Positions 8,260 to 15,919 of a DNA stretch of 48,389 nucleotides are shown piece by piece. Below the pieces are notes generated by a model. The model was not told the DNA's origin. It saw nothing but the letters and a program-made list of their open reading frames with translations, and made no database searches. The position numbers and the translations under genes are program-made. Numbering within the stretch: the stretch's first letter is position 1; the number at the start of each line of letters is the position of its first letter. The stretch comes from an uncultured Oscillospiraceae bacterium. GTDB lineage: Bacteria; Bacillota; Clostridia; Oscillospirales; Oscillospiraceae. The DNA is taken from the NCBI GenBank assembly GCA_910579595.1, contig CAJTVM010000010.1, positions 1 to 48,389 on the forward strand. The letters are read 5' to 3'.

Positions 8260-9810
8260 ATGGCAAATCAAGTGAAAGTTACAGTGATAGATCCCATTGC
8301 CCAGGAGAAAACCAAGCTCCGCGTGGCCGCCTACGCCCGGGTCAGCAGCGACTCCGCAGACCAGCTCAACTCCTATCTGGCCCAGGTGGACTACTATACC
8401 CGCCACATCGCGGAAAACCCGGACTGGGAGCTGGCCGATGTCTACGCCGACGAGGGCATTTCCGGGCTGGACACCCGGAAGCGGGACGAGTTCAATCGGA
8501 TGCTGGCGGACTGCCGCGCCGGGAAAATCGACCGCATCCTGGTCAAGTCCATGTCCCGGTTCGCCCGCAATACCAGGGACAGCCTGCACTTCATGCGGGA
8601 GCTGATGCGGCTGGGTGTCACCATCAAATTTGAGAAGGAGAACATCGACACTGGCAGGCTCAGCTCCGAGCAGACCGCCGCCATCTACGCCGCCTTCGCC
8701 CAGATGGAGTCCACCGGCCACTCCAGCAATATGCGGCTCAGCGTTCGGATGCGAATGGAAAAGGGCATCTTCACCCCGTCCTCCATGCCCTACGGCTACC
8801 GGCTGAACGGGCTGGAGCCGGAGATCATCCCCGAGGAGGCCGAGGTCGTCCGGTACATCTTCTCCTCTGCCCTGCTCGGCCTGGGCCGCAAAAACATCGC
8901 CCGGGAGTTGAATGAGCTTGGTGTCGAACGGGGTCATGGCCGAATGGTATGGCACCATACTACCGTCCATTATATCCTCACCAACAGCTTCTACACCGGG
9001 GAGTCCATCTGGCAAAAATTCTGCACCACCGATACCCTTCCATTCCAGAAGATAAAAAACAAAGGGCAGCAACCGAAATATCACGTAGAGGATGACCACC
9101 CCGCTATTGTCAGCCGGGAGGATTTCCAGCGCGTGCAAGAGCTGATTGCCCAGCGCCGGGAGCAGTTTTATGAGGGTGCATCCCCCTCCCGATCCCCCTA
9201 CATCGGCAAACTCTATTGCGGCAAATGTGGGTCGAGGCTTCGCCGAAAAACCTGTAACGGCAAAATCTACTGGGACTGTTACCGCCATAACGCGGGAAAG
9301 GAGCAATGTTCTTCCCGCCAAATCTCGGAAGAAATGCTCACTGCCGCCATCCTGCGGCTCCACAACAAGCTGATCCTCCACGGACAGGAGATTCTCCAGC
9401 CCCTGCTGGATCAGCTCCGGGAGGTTCGGAAGCGGGAGCTGCGCTCCAACTCCAAGCTCTCCGACATCGACAAGGAAATAGCAAACATCTCAGGGCAGAA
9501 TTTGGTGCTCACCCGGCTGAAAAACAAGGAGTGCATCGATTCTGCCCTTGCCTTGTCCCAGGCGGACGAGCTGGGCCGCAAACTCCGCGACCTGCGCCGC
9601 CTGCGCCGGAAGGTGCTGGAGGCCGCCGATGGGGACGAGCAGATCCAGGACACCGAAGCCATGCTGGACTACCTGGACGGGGCTCCCTGGCTGGACGAGG
9701 TCACCCCCGACCTGTTTGAGAACCTGGTGGAACGGATCGCAGTGGTGTCGGCGGAGGAAGTGAGATTCCGGCTCCTCAACGGGCTGGAGCTGACAGAAAG
9801 GCTGGTGTGA
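8260..9810 (+). CDS. Large serine recombinase, full length
   Basis: 516 residues. ATG at 8260 is chosen because AAAGGAGG lies just upstream; the open frame to 8221 lacks a site. Domains: resolvase catalytic domain (about 20-160) with AAYARVSSDS, catalytic Ser about residue 29, and the arginine-containing MSRFARNTRDS; recombinase domain (about 175-290) with PYGYRLNG and YILTNSFYTGE; zinc ribbon (about 315-355) with CGKCG and paired later Cys; C-terminal coiled-coil helices rich in Leu/Arg. This is the usual order for large serine integrases, which join att sites without a host factor and excise with a directionality factor. It is the only one of the three recombinase genes here with all domains. 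Confidence 0.95.
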   Translation: MANQVKVTVIDPIAQEKTKLRVAAYARVSSDSADQLNSYLAQVDYYTRHIAENPDWELADVYADEGISGLDTRKRDEFNRMLADCRAGKIDRILVKSMSRFARNTRDSLHFMRELMRLGVTIKFEKENIDTGRLSSEQTAAIYAAFAQMESTGHSSNMRLSVRMRMEKGIFTPSSMPYGYRLNGLEPEIIPEEAEVVRYIFSSALLGLGRKNIARELNELGVERGHGRMVWHHTTVHYILTNSFYTGESIWQKFCTTDTLPFQKIKNKGQQPKYHVEDDHPAIVSREDFQRVQELIAQRREQFYEGASPSRSPYIGKLYCGKCGSRLRRKTCNGKIYWDCYRHNAGKEQCSSRQISEEMLTAAILRLHNKLILHGQEILQPLLDQLREVRKRELRSNSKLSDIDKEIANISGQNLVLTRLKNKECIDSALALSQADELGRKLRDLRRLRRKVLEAADGDEQIQDTEAMLDYLDGAPWLDEVTPDLFENLVERIAVVSAEEVRFRLLNGLELTERLV

Positions 9811-9813
9811 TCC

Positions 9814-10680
9814 ATGGCGTGGCAGAGAAAGATCCCCTTCGGCTACATGATCGAGGGCGGACGGGTAAGACCCCACCCCCAGGAGTCAGACGCCGTGCGG
9901 TACATCTTCGGCCAGTATCTGGCCGGGGCCTCCCTCCTGACCATCGCGGAGCGCATGGCCGAGCGCGGCCCCCGCTACCACCAGCACACCGCCGAATGGA
10001 ACAAGCACATGGTGAAGCGGATTCTGGAAAATACCAAATACATAGGTGTAGACGGCTACCCCCGGCTGGTGTCCGATGGGGACTTCGCCGCCGCCCAGGG
10101 CCAGCGGGCAGGGCGCAACACCTACGCCCCGCTCCCCGCCGAGATTCGGCCCATCCAGGCCAAGGCGGTGTGCGGCCTGTGCGGGGAAAAGCTGATCCGG
10201 GGCCACCGTACCCATGGACGGGTATACTGGCACTGCCAGAACCCGGATTGCAGGCAGGGCGCGTCCATCAGCGATGAGGTTCTGGCCGGGCTGGTGGATA
10301 GGCAGCTCCGGGAGCTGGCACAGGCGCCCCACCTGCTCACCGCACCCGAGCCCCAGCAAACCGTGCCCGACCTGGACGCCCTCCGGCTCCAGAATGAGCT
10401 GACCCTGGCCCTCAACCGGGGCGGCGAAAACCCCGATTACATCAAAGCCCTGATCCTATCTGCTGCGGCCCAGCGATACAGCCAACTCCCTGACCCCACC
10501 CTTGCCCACGATCTGGAGCGGCTCCAGGAACAACTGGAACAGGGCCCCGCCGATGCCGATACCCTGTCCGCCCTGCTGGGCGCGGCGGTGCGGGCTGTCC
10601 GGCTCAACCCGGACAAAACCGTGGAGTTGGAGTTGGTCAGCGGCGAAATCATCACAGAAGCAAAGGAGGAAAGCGCATGA
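9814..10680 (+). CDS. Recombinase-like protein without catalytic domain
   Basis: 288 residues, starting three bases after the previous stop, so translationally linked. It opens directly in the recombinase DNA-binding domain (IPFGYMIEGGRV, YIFGQYLAGASLLTIAERMA, ILENTKYIGVDGYP), then a zinc ribbon (CGLCGEKL ... HCQNPDC) and a helical tail. No resolvase domain and no catalytic Ser are present, and no upstream remnant exists, so the short form looks stable rather than a recent deletion. It probably binds att DNA as a partner of a neighbouring full-length recombinase; such catalytic-less middle genes occur in three-recombinase clusters of ICEs. Confidence 0.88.
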   Translation: MAWQRKIPFGYMIEGGRVRPHPQESDAVRYIFGQYLAGASLLTIAERMAERGPRYHQHTAEWNKHMVKRILENTKYIGVDGYPRLVSDGDFAAAQGQRAGRNTYAPLPAEIRPIQAKAVCGLCGEKLIRGHRTHGRVYWHCQNPDCRQGASISDEVLAGLVDRQLRELAQAPHLLTAPEPQQTVPDLDALRLQNELTLALNRGGENPDYIKALILSAAAQRYSQLPDPTLAHDLERLQEQLEQGPADADTLSALLGAAVRAVRLNPDKTVELELVSGEIITEAKEESA

Positions 10681-10961
10681 ACGCCGCGGTAAAAGCCCTG
10701 AAAAAGGTCACTGTCACCCCGGCGGATCCCAAATACACCCAGAAAGATATCCGCAAGCAGCACCTCCGGGTGGCCCCCTACTGTCGGGTATCCACCGGCA
10801 GCGAGGAGCAGCAGACCAGCTTCACCGCACAGAAGGAATATTACACCCAGCGTATTGCCGACACCGAGGGCTGGACGCTGGTACGGCTCTATGCCGACGG
10901 GCCTGTTATAATAACACTAAACCAGCAAACCCTTGATACAAGCGGGGTTGCGCTGATTTAG
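10677..10961 (+). pseudogene. Third serine recombinase, truncated after the catalytic N-terminus
   Basis: The ATG overlaps the preceding stop (ATGA). The 94-residue frame has the resolvase start: HLRVAPYCRVSTGSEEQQTS with catalytic Ser, QKEYYTQRIADTEGW, then LYADG. Family members continue here with an EGISGT-like stretch, but from about base 10899 the reading turns into unrelated residues (PVIITLNQQTLDTSG) and stops. The DNA-binding and zinc-ribbon domains are missing and no continuation is found downstream within the window. The break is therefore a DNA junction, either insertion of another element or a deletion. It cannot work as an integrase as it stands. Confidence 0.85.
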
Positions 10962-11073
10962 TCCAAACAATACAGCAAGAATGCGACAGGAAGTGATATG
11001 CGGTAGGTTTGAAAATCCGTTGCCGCTCCGATCCATGCGGTAGGATGTGCAATGAGAAAGACAGGGATCGACA

Positions 11074-11107
11074 ATGCCCCGCAGCCGACGATTGCCGACT
11101 GCGGGGC
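11074..11107. terminator. GC-rich hairpin downstream of the NYN gene
   Basis: GCCCCGCAG (11076-11084) pairs with CTGCGGGGC (11099-11107). The 16 bases ATGCCCCGCAGCCGAC at 11074-11089 recur exactly at 12739-12754 after the next minus-strand gene. There is no clear U run on either strand. The 197-bp gap 10962-11158 otherwise shows no gene. Confidence 0.5.
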
Positions 11108-11158
11108 GCTATTTGTCTCAGGAGCAAAGAACATTGATATGCCATATCTGATTTGCCG

Positions 11159-12610
11159 CTATCCCAGCACGATCCGCAGATCTCCCTCCGGGGACAATTC
11201 TGTGTGTATTTTTCGGATATACCGATCATAAAAGGAGATGCGTTCTTTTTCGGTCATCTGAACCCATGTGCCTCGGATGGCATCGTCCAGCATTACCTCC
11301 ATATTAAAGTTCACTTTTTCATCCAGCGCTGTTTGAATGTGGGTTTGCAGCGCAATCGTTTTGATGGCATAGCTGGCGCCAGTATAAAAATCATCCAGGT
11401 AGCAATAGTGAATGCCCCGGCTTTCCAATGCTTCTTTTATGTCCCGGCCACACTTGCCTTTTTCAACCATCACGAGGAAATCAATATCCGCAAGTGTTTG
11501 GATCAATGCCCAATAGTCGCTGTCGCTTGATACCAGTATCACCGAGTCAATATTATTCTGGTAGACTTCCTTACAGGTGTTGGCCGCCAGGGTCATATCT
11601 ACCTGGGATTTCCGCTGGTTCAGGCGCGGGACCGATATGCGCTGGATGGGGAACGCGGCCACAGAGTTCAGCGCATTCCACTCCGCAGGATTTTCCTTTT
11701 TTGCCGGCTCTATCCCCTGGGAGATGATCTGCCAGCCGCTGGTGGTATAATCGCTGTCAAAGAGGAGCACTTTCTTGATTTTGGACAAGCTGGTCTTTGG
11801 CAGGCTGCTCAAAGCGGCGGACAGCTTGATGGGGTCTGAGTTTTCACAGTCTACCACCACAATCGCCTGGTTGCTCTGCTCAATGAACGACTTGATATTG
11901 CCCAGCGCGATATCGCCCACATCCCGGACAAGGCTCCAGTCAGAAAATTGATCTTCGTTGGCTTCATACAGCAGACGCACAAATTTATCGTCACTATACA
12001 AGATATTGCCATCACACGCGCTCTGCCAGTTCAAGTAACACTGATAAGGATACCGCCTCTTGTCTTTGCTGTATTCTATTCCCGCCGCTTTAACTCCCTC
12101 CGGGCGTGTTCCGTTTGGCATAATGAAAAGGGGGCGGATGTAATTCCAACTGATCCATTCCGGAAACAGGGGCCTGCAATTCCCAATTCGATTGCTGATT
12201 TCTTTATTGATCGAGATCAAATACGCCTCAACGTCCGGCCGGCCCCGTTGGAGCTGGATGCCATCATTGGCAAGCTGCGTGACAGATTCCGTTGGAATGT
12301 ACTGCGGAAGTGAGCCAAGGTTTTTCAAGTCGTGGTAAAACGCCGAGCGGATAGCGGAGTAGTTTTGCTCCAGCGATGTACGCACCATGCAAAGGTTGCG
12401 AATGATTCTGGCGTTTTTATCTTTTTCAAGCGAATGAAATATATCAAGCTTTGGTGGCTCATGTACATTTTCAAAATGCCGTTGCTCCACGCCGATCAGA
12501 TACGCGACCAGCGAGACAATGTTATATTTTGACGTGTGGTAGTCTGTGTACGGACGGCTGGATTCTTCCTGACCGGGCGGCATAGTTGCCAAATACTCTG
12601 CTGTGGACAT
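11159..12610 (-). CDS. NYN-domain (PIN-like) putative ribonuclease
   Basis: 483 residues; the start at 12610 is preceded by AGGAGG (on the minus strand), while the longer frame to 12661 has no site. The C-terminal half is a NYN/LabA-like nuclease fold: VVVDCEN (about 247-255) carries the first acidic residue, QVDMTLAAN (about 334-342) the second, VSSDSDYWALI (about 358-368) the third and fourth, and ALESRGIHYCYLDDF follows. The N-terminal 230 residues are of no family I know. NYN proteins cut RNA and occur in RNA turnover and in phage-defence loci. Here it is a single-gene unit with its own promoter next to a recombinase junction, so defence cargo is an inference. Confidence 0.8.
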   Translation of the reverse strand: MSTAEYLATMPPGQEESSRPYTDYHTSKYNIVSLVAYLIGVEQRHFENVHEPPKLDIFHSLEKDKNARIIRNLCMVRTSLEQNYSAIRSAFYHDLKNLGSLPQYIPTESVTQLANDGIQLQRGRPDVEAYLISINKEISNRIGNCRPLFPEWISWNYIRPLFIMPNGTRPEGVKAAGIEYSKDKRRYPYQCYLNWQSACDGNILYSDDKFVRLLYEANEDQFSDWSLVRDVGDIALGNIKSFIEQSNQAIVVVDCENSDPIKLSAALSSLPKTSLSKIKKVLLFDSDYTTSGWQIISQGIEPAKKENPAEWNALNSVAAFPIQRISVPRLNQRKSQVDMTLAANTCKEVYQNNIDSVILVSSDSDYWALIQTLADIDFLVMVEKGKCGRDIKEALESRGIHYCYLDDFYTGASYAIKTIALQTHIQTALDEKVNFNMEVMLDDAIRGTWVQMTEKERISFYDRYIRKIHTELSPEGDLRIVLG

Positions 12611-12649
12611 AGGTTGACCTCCTGAAAAATTCGCCCAGGGCGTAATGCC

Positions 12650-12678
12650 ATTATAGCACAAGGGCTCTCAATAGTCGA
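12650..12678 (-). promoter_or_regulatory. Promoter of the NYN gene
   Basis: On the minus strand TATAAT (12650-12655 complement) sits 17 bases after TCGACT (12673-12678 complement), a 4/6 match to the -35 consensus. The start codon follows about 40 bases later. Confidence 0.55.
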
Positions 12679-12738
12679 GGGTCAGGAAAATTAACAAATG
12701 AAACCGTTTATATGCGTTTCCTGCACAAATAATTGTTT

Positions 12739-12778
12739 ATGCCCCGCAGCCGACAGGACATTGCCGGCTGCGGGGCAT
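12739..12778. terminator. Perfect GC-rich hairpin between two minus-strand genes
   Basis: ATGCCCCGCAGCCG (12739-12752) pairs perfectly with CGGCTGCGGGGCAT (12765-12778), six bases past the end of the gene at 12785-13390. It shares a 16-base arm with the hairpin at 11074. A U run is missing on both strands, so strict intrinsic termination is uncertain. Confidence 0.55.
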
Positions 12779-12784
12779 TTCACA

Positions 12785-13390
12785 TCACTGCTTCAGGTTT
12801 TCCAGGAGCTTTTGGCGGTAGCCAACATCCAAGACACAGCGGTGGAACGAAAGCAGGTCATGTTCATTCAAGAGCCGCTCACCCAATCTAAAGAGGGGGT
12901 GTTCCAGTAGCCGATGATCTCGGATGTCCTCATTCACATATCTGACCCAGGGGAATGTTTCCTTAACGGCGTCAGATTTCAACACTTCCGGAACAGCCGA
13001 GGCGAAAAGTACCGCCACATGATTTTTGAAAACGCTTTCCAATTCTTCCGCCGGACAATCTTTGTATTTTTCGGTATCAAAGGAAAGTGCGTCATCATAT
13101 TTCATGTAGTCCGCCGTTTCTTCACGTTCTAATGTAATTGCGATATCACCTTTGCCGGAATGTAAATCAATGTCCTCAGAAATCTGAAGTTTATATACCA
13201 TTCCGCTGCGATCCGTTCTCAGGGTGAACATCTGGGCAAGATAGGGCTCCGGTTTGCCCCAGTCGCCCCCCAGCATGAAGGAGAGCGGGTTGTACTCAAT
13301 ACATTCCCAAGTTACTTTTCCGTTTTGGGTCAGTTCCGCGAGCTGCCTCACTTGATAGATCCGCTCGTCAGAGTAGATGGTAGTATCCAT
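12785..13390 (-). CDS. Unrecognised soluble protein
   Basis: 201 residues from ATG at 13390 (AAAGGAA upstream); a TTG three codons earlier lies too close to that site. No signal peptide or membrane segment. The N-terminal part is beta-rich (MDTTIYSDERIYQ, VTWECIEYNP, YLAQMFTLRTDRSG) and the C-terminal part helical, with acidic patches. I recognise no domain. It lies between the NYN gene (same strand, separated by a hairpin) and a divergent SEC-C gene; the region looks like separately transcribed small cargo units. Function unknown. Confidence 0.7.
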   Translation of the reverse strand: MDTTIYSDERIYQVRQLAELTQNGKVTWECIEYNPLSFMLGGDWGKPEPYLAQMFTLRTDRSGMVYKLQISEDIDLHSGKGDIAITLEREETADYMKYDDALSFDTEKYKDCPAEELESVFKNHVAVLFASAVPEVLKSDAVKETFPWVRYVNEDIRDHRLLEHPLFRLGERLLNEHDLLSFHRCVLDVGYRQKLLENLKQ

Positions 13391-13411
13391 TCCAAACAAT
13401 TCCTTTCCGTG

Positions 13412-13440
13412 TTGATTGTGCGGTTTTTTCGTCCTATAGT
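13412..13440 (+). promoter_or_regulatory. Promoter of the SEC-C gene
   Basis: TTGATT (13412-13417), a 17-base spacer and TATAGT (13435-13440) form a good sigma-A type promoter 35 bases before the start at 13475. Confidence 0.6.
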
Positions 13441-13474
13441 GCCTATTTTACATCGAAAATGCCGCACGGTCAAC

Positions 13475-13819
13475 ATGGCCTCTATAAAGCAAATCAACGA
13501 ATTTTTCCAGTATTATTTTGCTATGTGCAGCCATACGCGTATACCTGCCAATCGGGGGTTTACGCCCGATGAGATGCGTGAGAAGCTGGGGGACTCCCCA
13601 TGCTCCATTGAGTTTGGCCCGAATATCAGCCGGGCGCTCCAGACGGGGCAAATGGACATGGGAGAACTGCGGGCGGGAATCACTGATTCGGATATCCCCG
13701 CTCCGTGGAAAGCAGGTATGCTGAAGGACTTACAGTGGGTAGCGCAGAAAAAGCCGGGGCGCAACGATCCATGTCCCTGCGGCAGCGGAAAAAAGTACAA
13801 GCGGTGCTGCGGAAGGTAA
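13475..13819 (+). CDS. Short SEC-C motif protein
   Basis: 114 residues from ATG at 13475. The C-terminus is a clear SEC-C zinc motif: NDPCPCGSGKKYKRCCGR (Cys-x-Cys ... Cys-Cys). The middle part (NRGFTPDEMREKLG) resembles the stretch that precedes SEC-C in longer proteins, where it follows a large N-terminal domain. That domain is absent, so the gene may be the surviving 3' part of a longer one or a real small zinc protein; the promoter just upstream favours expression. No convincing ribosome site precedes the ATG, which lowers certainty about the start. Function unknown. Confidence 0.65.
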   Translation: MASIKQINEFFQYYFAMCSHTRIPANRGFTPDEMREKLGDSPCSIEFGPNISRALQTGQMDMGELRAGITDSDIPAPWKAGMLKDLQWVAQKKPGRNDPCPCGSGKKYKRCCGR

Positions 13820-13863
13820 CGCACACAACGAACAAGTCCTGACAACTGAAACACAGGCCCTAC

Positions 13864-13981
13864 AGCCGCCCCACAGCTGACGGAATTTTTCAGCTGTGGG
13901 GCGGCTTTTTATTTTTTAACATGGCCGAAATGCGGGAACACCCCCAGCGGATGACTACCATCCGCTGGGGGTGCTTTTTTT
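13864..13981 (+). terminator. Tandem intrinsic terminators ahead of repA
   Basis: First: AGCCGCCCCACAGCTG (13864-13879) pairs with CAGCTGTGGGGCGGCT (13891-13906), then a T-rich run. Second: CACCCCCAGCGGATG (13939-13953) pairs with CATCCGCTGGGGGTG (13959-13973), then a run of seven T to 13981, ending 28 bases before the repA start. The first can end the SEC-C transcript; the second is placed so that it would block or attenuate entry into repA. Confidence 0.8.
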
Positions 13982-14009
13982 GTTTTCGGCGGAAACGGAG
14001 GTAACCGCG

Positions 14010-15020
14010 ATGTCATTGGAACTGGCGTATTTTTATGGCTCGGAAGCCGAACAGTACAGCTTCTACCGCATTCCCAAGGTGCTGCTTGCCGACAGGCGCT
14101 ACAAAAGCGTGACCATGGAGGCCAAGGTGCTGTACGGCCTGATGCTGGACCGCATGGGCCTGTCCGTCAAAAACGGCTGGATGGACGGTGAGGGGCGCGT
14201 CTATATCTACTTTACCCTGGAGGACGCTATGAACATGATGGACTGCGGCCACAACAAAGCGGTCAAGCTGTTCGCTGACCTGGACAGCATCGGCCTGATC
14301 GAGCGGAAAAAGCAGGGGCAGGGCCGGCCCACCCGCATTTATGTCAAGAACTTTATCTTGCCGCTGTCTCCTGACGCGCCGCCGGAGGCTCCTCCGCCCC
14401 AGCCCCCGGGGGACGGCCAGACTTCCTCTTTGGGGAAGTCTGCACTTCCTCCCGCCCAGGCAGCCTTGACTTCCGAAACGGGGAAGTCTGCACTTCCCGG
14501 TCGGGGAGGTCTTGACTTCCCCAAAGGGGACACTAATAAGACTGATAAGAATGATACTGATTTGAACGACACTGAATCTTCTATCCATCCCCCTACCCCC
14601 GCGCCGCCTCCACGCCGTCGTCAGAGGGACGGACAGGATAGGATGGATCAGATGGATGCCTACAGGGCGTTGATTCATGAAAACATCAGCTACGGGGATC
14701 TGCTCCAGAATCACCCCTACGATGCGGATCTGATAGACGGCTATGTGGAGTTGATGGTGGAGGTCTGCTGCACCCGGCGTGAAACTGTCCGGGTCAACCA
14801 GGAGGATATCCCCACCGCTGTTGTGCGGAGCCGGTTCCTGAAGCTGGATCGGGAGCACATCCTGTATGTCATGGAAGCCATGCGGCAAAACACCACGCGG
14901 GTAGGAAATATCCGGGCCTATACCCTTTCGGCGCTTTACAACGCGCCGGCAACCATCGGCCAGTATTACACGTCCCAGGTCAGCCACGATTTGGCCCAGG
15001 GCTGGGGGGTGGGAGCATGA
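14010..15020 (+). CDS. repA: RepA_N-type replication initiator with DUF6017-like C-terminus
   Basis: 336 residues from ATG at 14010 (CGGAGG upstream). The N-terminal 110 residues are the RepA_N winged-helix domain: FYRIPKVLLADRRYKSVTME, AKVLYGLMLDRM, GRVYIYFTLEDAM, DLDSIGLIERKKQGQGRPTR. A Pro/Gly-rich linker (about 125-210) is encoded by repeated DNA. The C-terminal part (about 215-336; DAYRALIHENISYGDLL, TRVGNIRAYTLSALYNAP) fits DUF6017. RepA_N proteins start theta replication of Gram-positive plasmids and ICEs, usually at an origin inside their own gene, which agrees with the iterons seen here. The gene starts an overlapping set with the radical SAM gene. Confidence 0.9.
   Translation: MSLELAYFYGSEAEQYSFYRIPKVLLADRRYKSVTMEAKVLYGLMLDRMGLSVKNGWMDGEGRVYIYFTLEDAMNMMDCGHNKAVKLFADLDSIGLIERKKQGQGRPTRIYVKNFILPLSPDAPPEAPPPQPPGDGQTSSLGKSALPPAQAALTSETGKSALPGRGGLDFPKGDTNKTDKNDTDLNDTESSIHPPTPAPPPRRRQRDGQDRMDQMDAYRALIHENISYGDLLQNHPYDADLIDGYVELMVEVCCTRRETVRVNQEDIPTAVVRSRFLKLDREHILYVMEAMRQNTTRVGNIRAYTLSALYNAPATIGQYYTSQVSHDLAQGWGVGA
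14420..14585 (+). repeat. Iteron-like repeats within repA, putative replication origin
   Basis: The 18-mer GGGGAAGTCTGCACTTCC occurs twice exactly (14432-14449 and 14480-14497, 48 bases apart). Each copy contains an inverted repeat GGAAGT/ACTTCC. Partial copies GACTTCC lie at 14421, 14468 and 14513. An AT-richer stretch with ACTAATAAG / ACTGATAAG / ATACTGAT follows (14531-14570), as expected for an unwinding element. Origins of RepA_N replicons are known to lie inside the initiator gene. Confidence 0.6.
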
Positions 15021-15919
15021 AAATTGCCCTTGTTGATGTTGACGGCCACAGCGGATTCCCTAATTTGGCTTTAATGCGGCTGTCGGCCTGGCATAAGGCC
15101 CAGGGCGACGATGTGGAGTGGTGGGGCGGCTTCGCCCATTACGACCGGGCGTATCTGTCCAAAGTGTTCACCTTCACCCCGGATTTCGATACCGTGATCG
15201 ACGCGGATGAGATTATCACCGGCGGAACCGGGTATAAGGACTACTCCAGCCTGCCGCCGGAAGTGGAGGCCACTCCGCCGGACTACAGCATCTATCCGCA
15301 CTATCAGCGGGCCATTGGCTTCCTGACCCGTGGGTGCGTCCGTGACTGTCCCTGGTGCATCGTTCCCCGTAAAGAGGGTCAAATCCGCCCCGCCGCCACC
15401 TGGGAGGAAATCAAGCGCCCGGACAGCCGTGAGATCGTGTTTCTGGACAACAACGTGCTGGCCTCAGAGCACGGCCTGGAGCAGATTGAGCAGATGGGCC
15501 ATGAAAAGGTCTGGGTGGACTTCAACCAAGGGCTGGATGCCCGGCTCATCACCCCCAAAATTGCGGAACTGCTGGCCGGTCTCCGCTGGATACGGTTCGT
15601 CCGTATGTCCTGCGATACCAGCGCCATGCTGCCGGTTATGGAGCAGGCCGTGGCATATCTCCGGGAGGCTGGCGTGGCCCGCTCCCGCCTCTGGGCTTAC
15701 GTCTTGGTTCAGGACGTGGCCGATGCCCATCGGCGTGTGCTGGCTTTGGAGAAGATGGGTGTTCTTCCCTTTGCCCAGCCCTATCGGGATTTTGACGGCG
15801 GGGCGCCGCCTTATGAGCAAAGAGCCTTCGCCCGTTGGGTCAATATTCGTTCCGTTCACAATTCCTGCACCTGGGAAAACTACAATGATACGAGGAGGAG
15901 AGTACGAAATGGCAACTAA
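15017..15919 (+). CDS. Radical SAM protein of mobile elements
   Basis: 300 residues; the ATG overlaps the repA stop. The N-terminal 85 residues look like a Rossmann/B12-binding-like domain (MKIALVDVDGHSGFPNLALM). Next comes the cluster-binding motif RGCVRDCPWC with Cys 107, 111 and 114 (C-x3-C-x2-C), followed by a barrel-like region with FLDNNVLASEHGLEQI, VDFNQGLDARL and IRFVRMSCD. The motif binds a 4Fe-4S cluster that cleaves S-adenosylmethionine to a radical. Similar short radical SAM proteins sit in phages and ICEs; their substrate is unknown to me. Overlap with repA and the next gene ties it to element maintenance or modification rather than host metabolism (inference). Confidence 0.82.
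   Translation: MKIALVDVDGHSGFPNLALMRLSAWHKAQGDDVEWWGGFAHYDRAYLSKVFTFTPDFDTVIDADEIITGGTGYKDYSSLPPEVEATPPDYSIYPHYQRAIGFLTRGCVRDCPWCIVPRKEGQIRPAATWEEIKRPDSREIVFLDNNVLASEHGLEQIEQMGHEKVWVDFNQGLDARLITPKIAELLAGLRWIRFVRMSCDTSAMLPVMEQAVAYLREAGVARSRLWAYVLVQDVADAHRRVLALEKMGVLPFAQPYRDFDGGAPPYEQRAFARWVNIRSVHNSCTWENYNDTRRRVRNGN

Noticed and set aside
8215..9381. Minus-strand frame of 388 codons opposite the first recombinase
   Set aside because: The plus strand is a complete serine recombinase; the reverse frame has no motif and is a shadow of codon bias.
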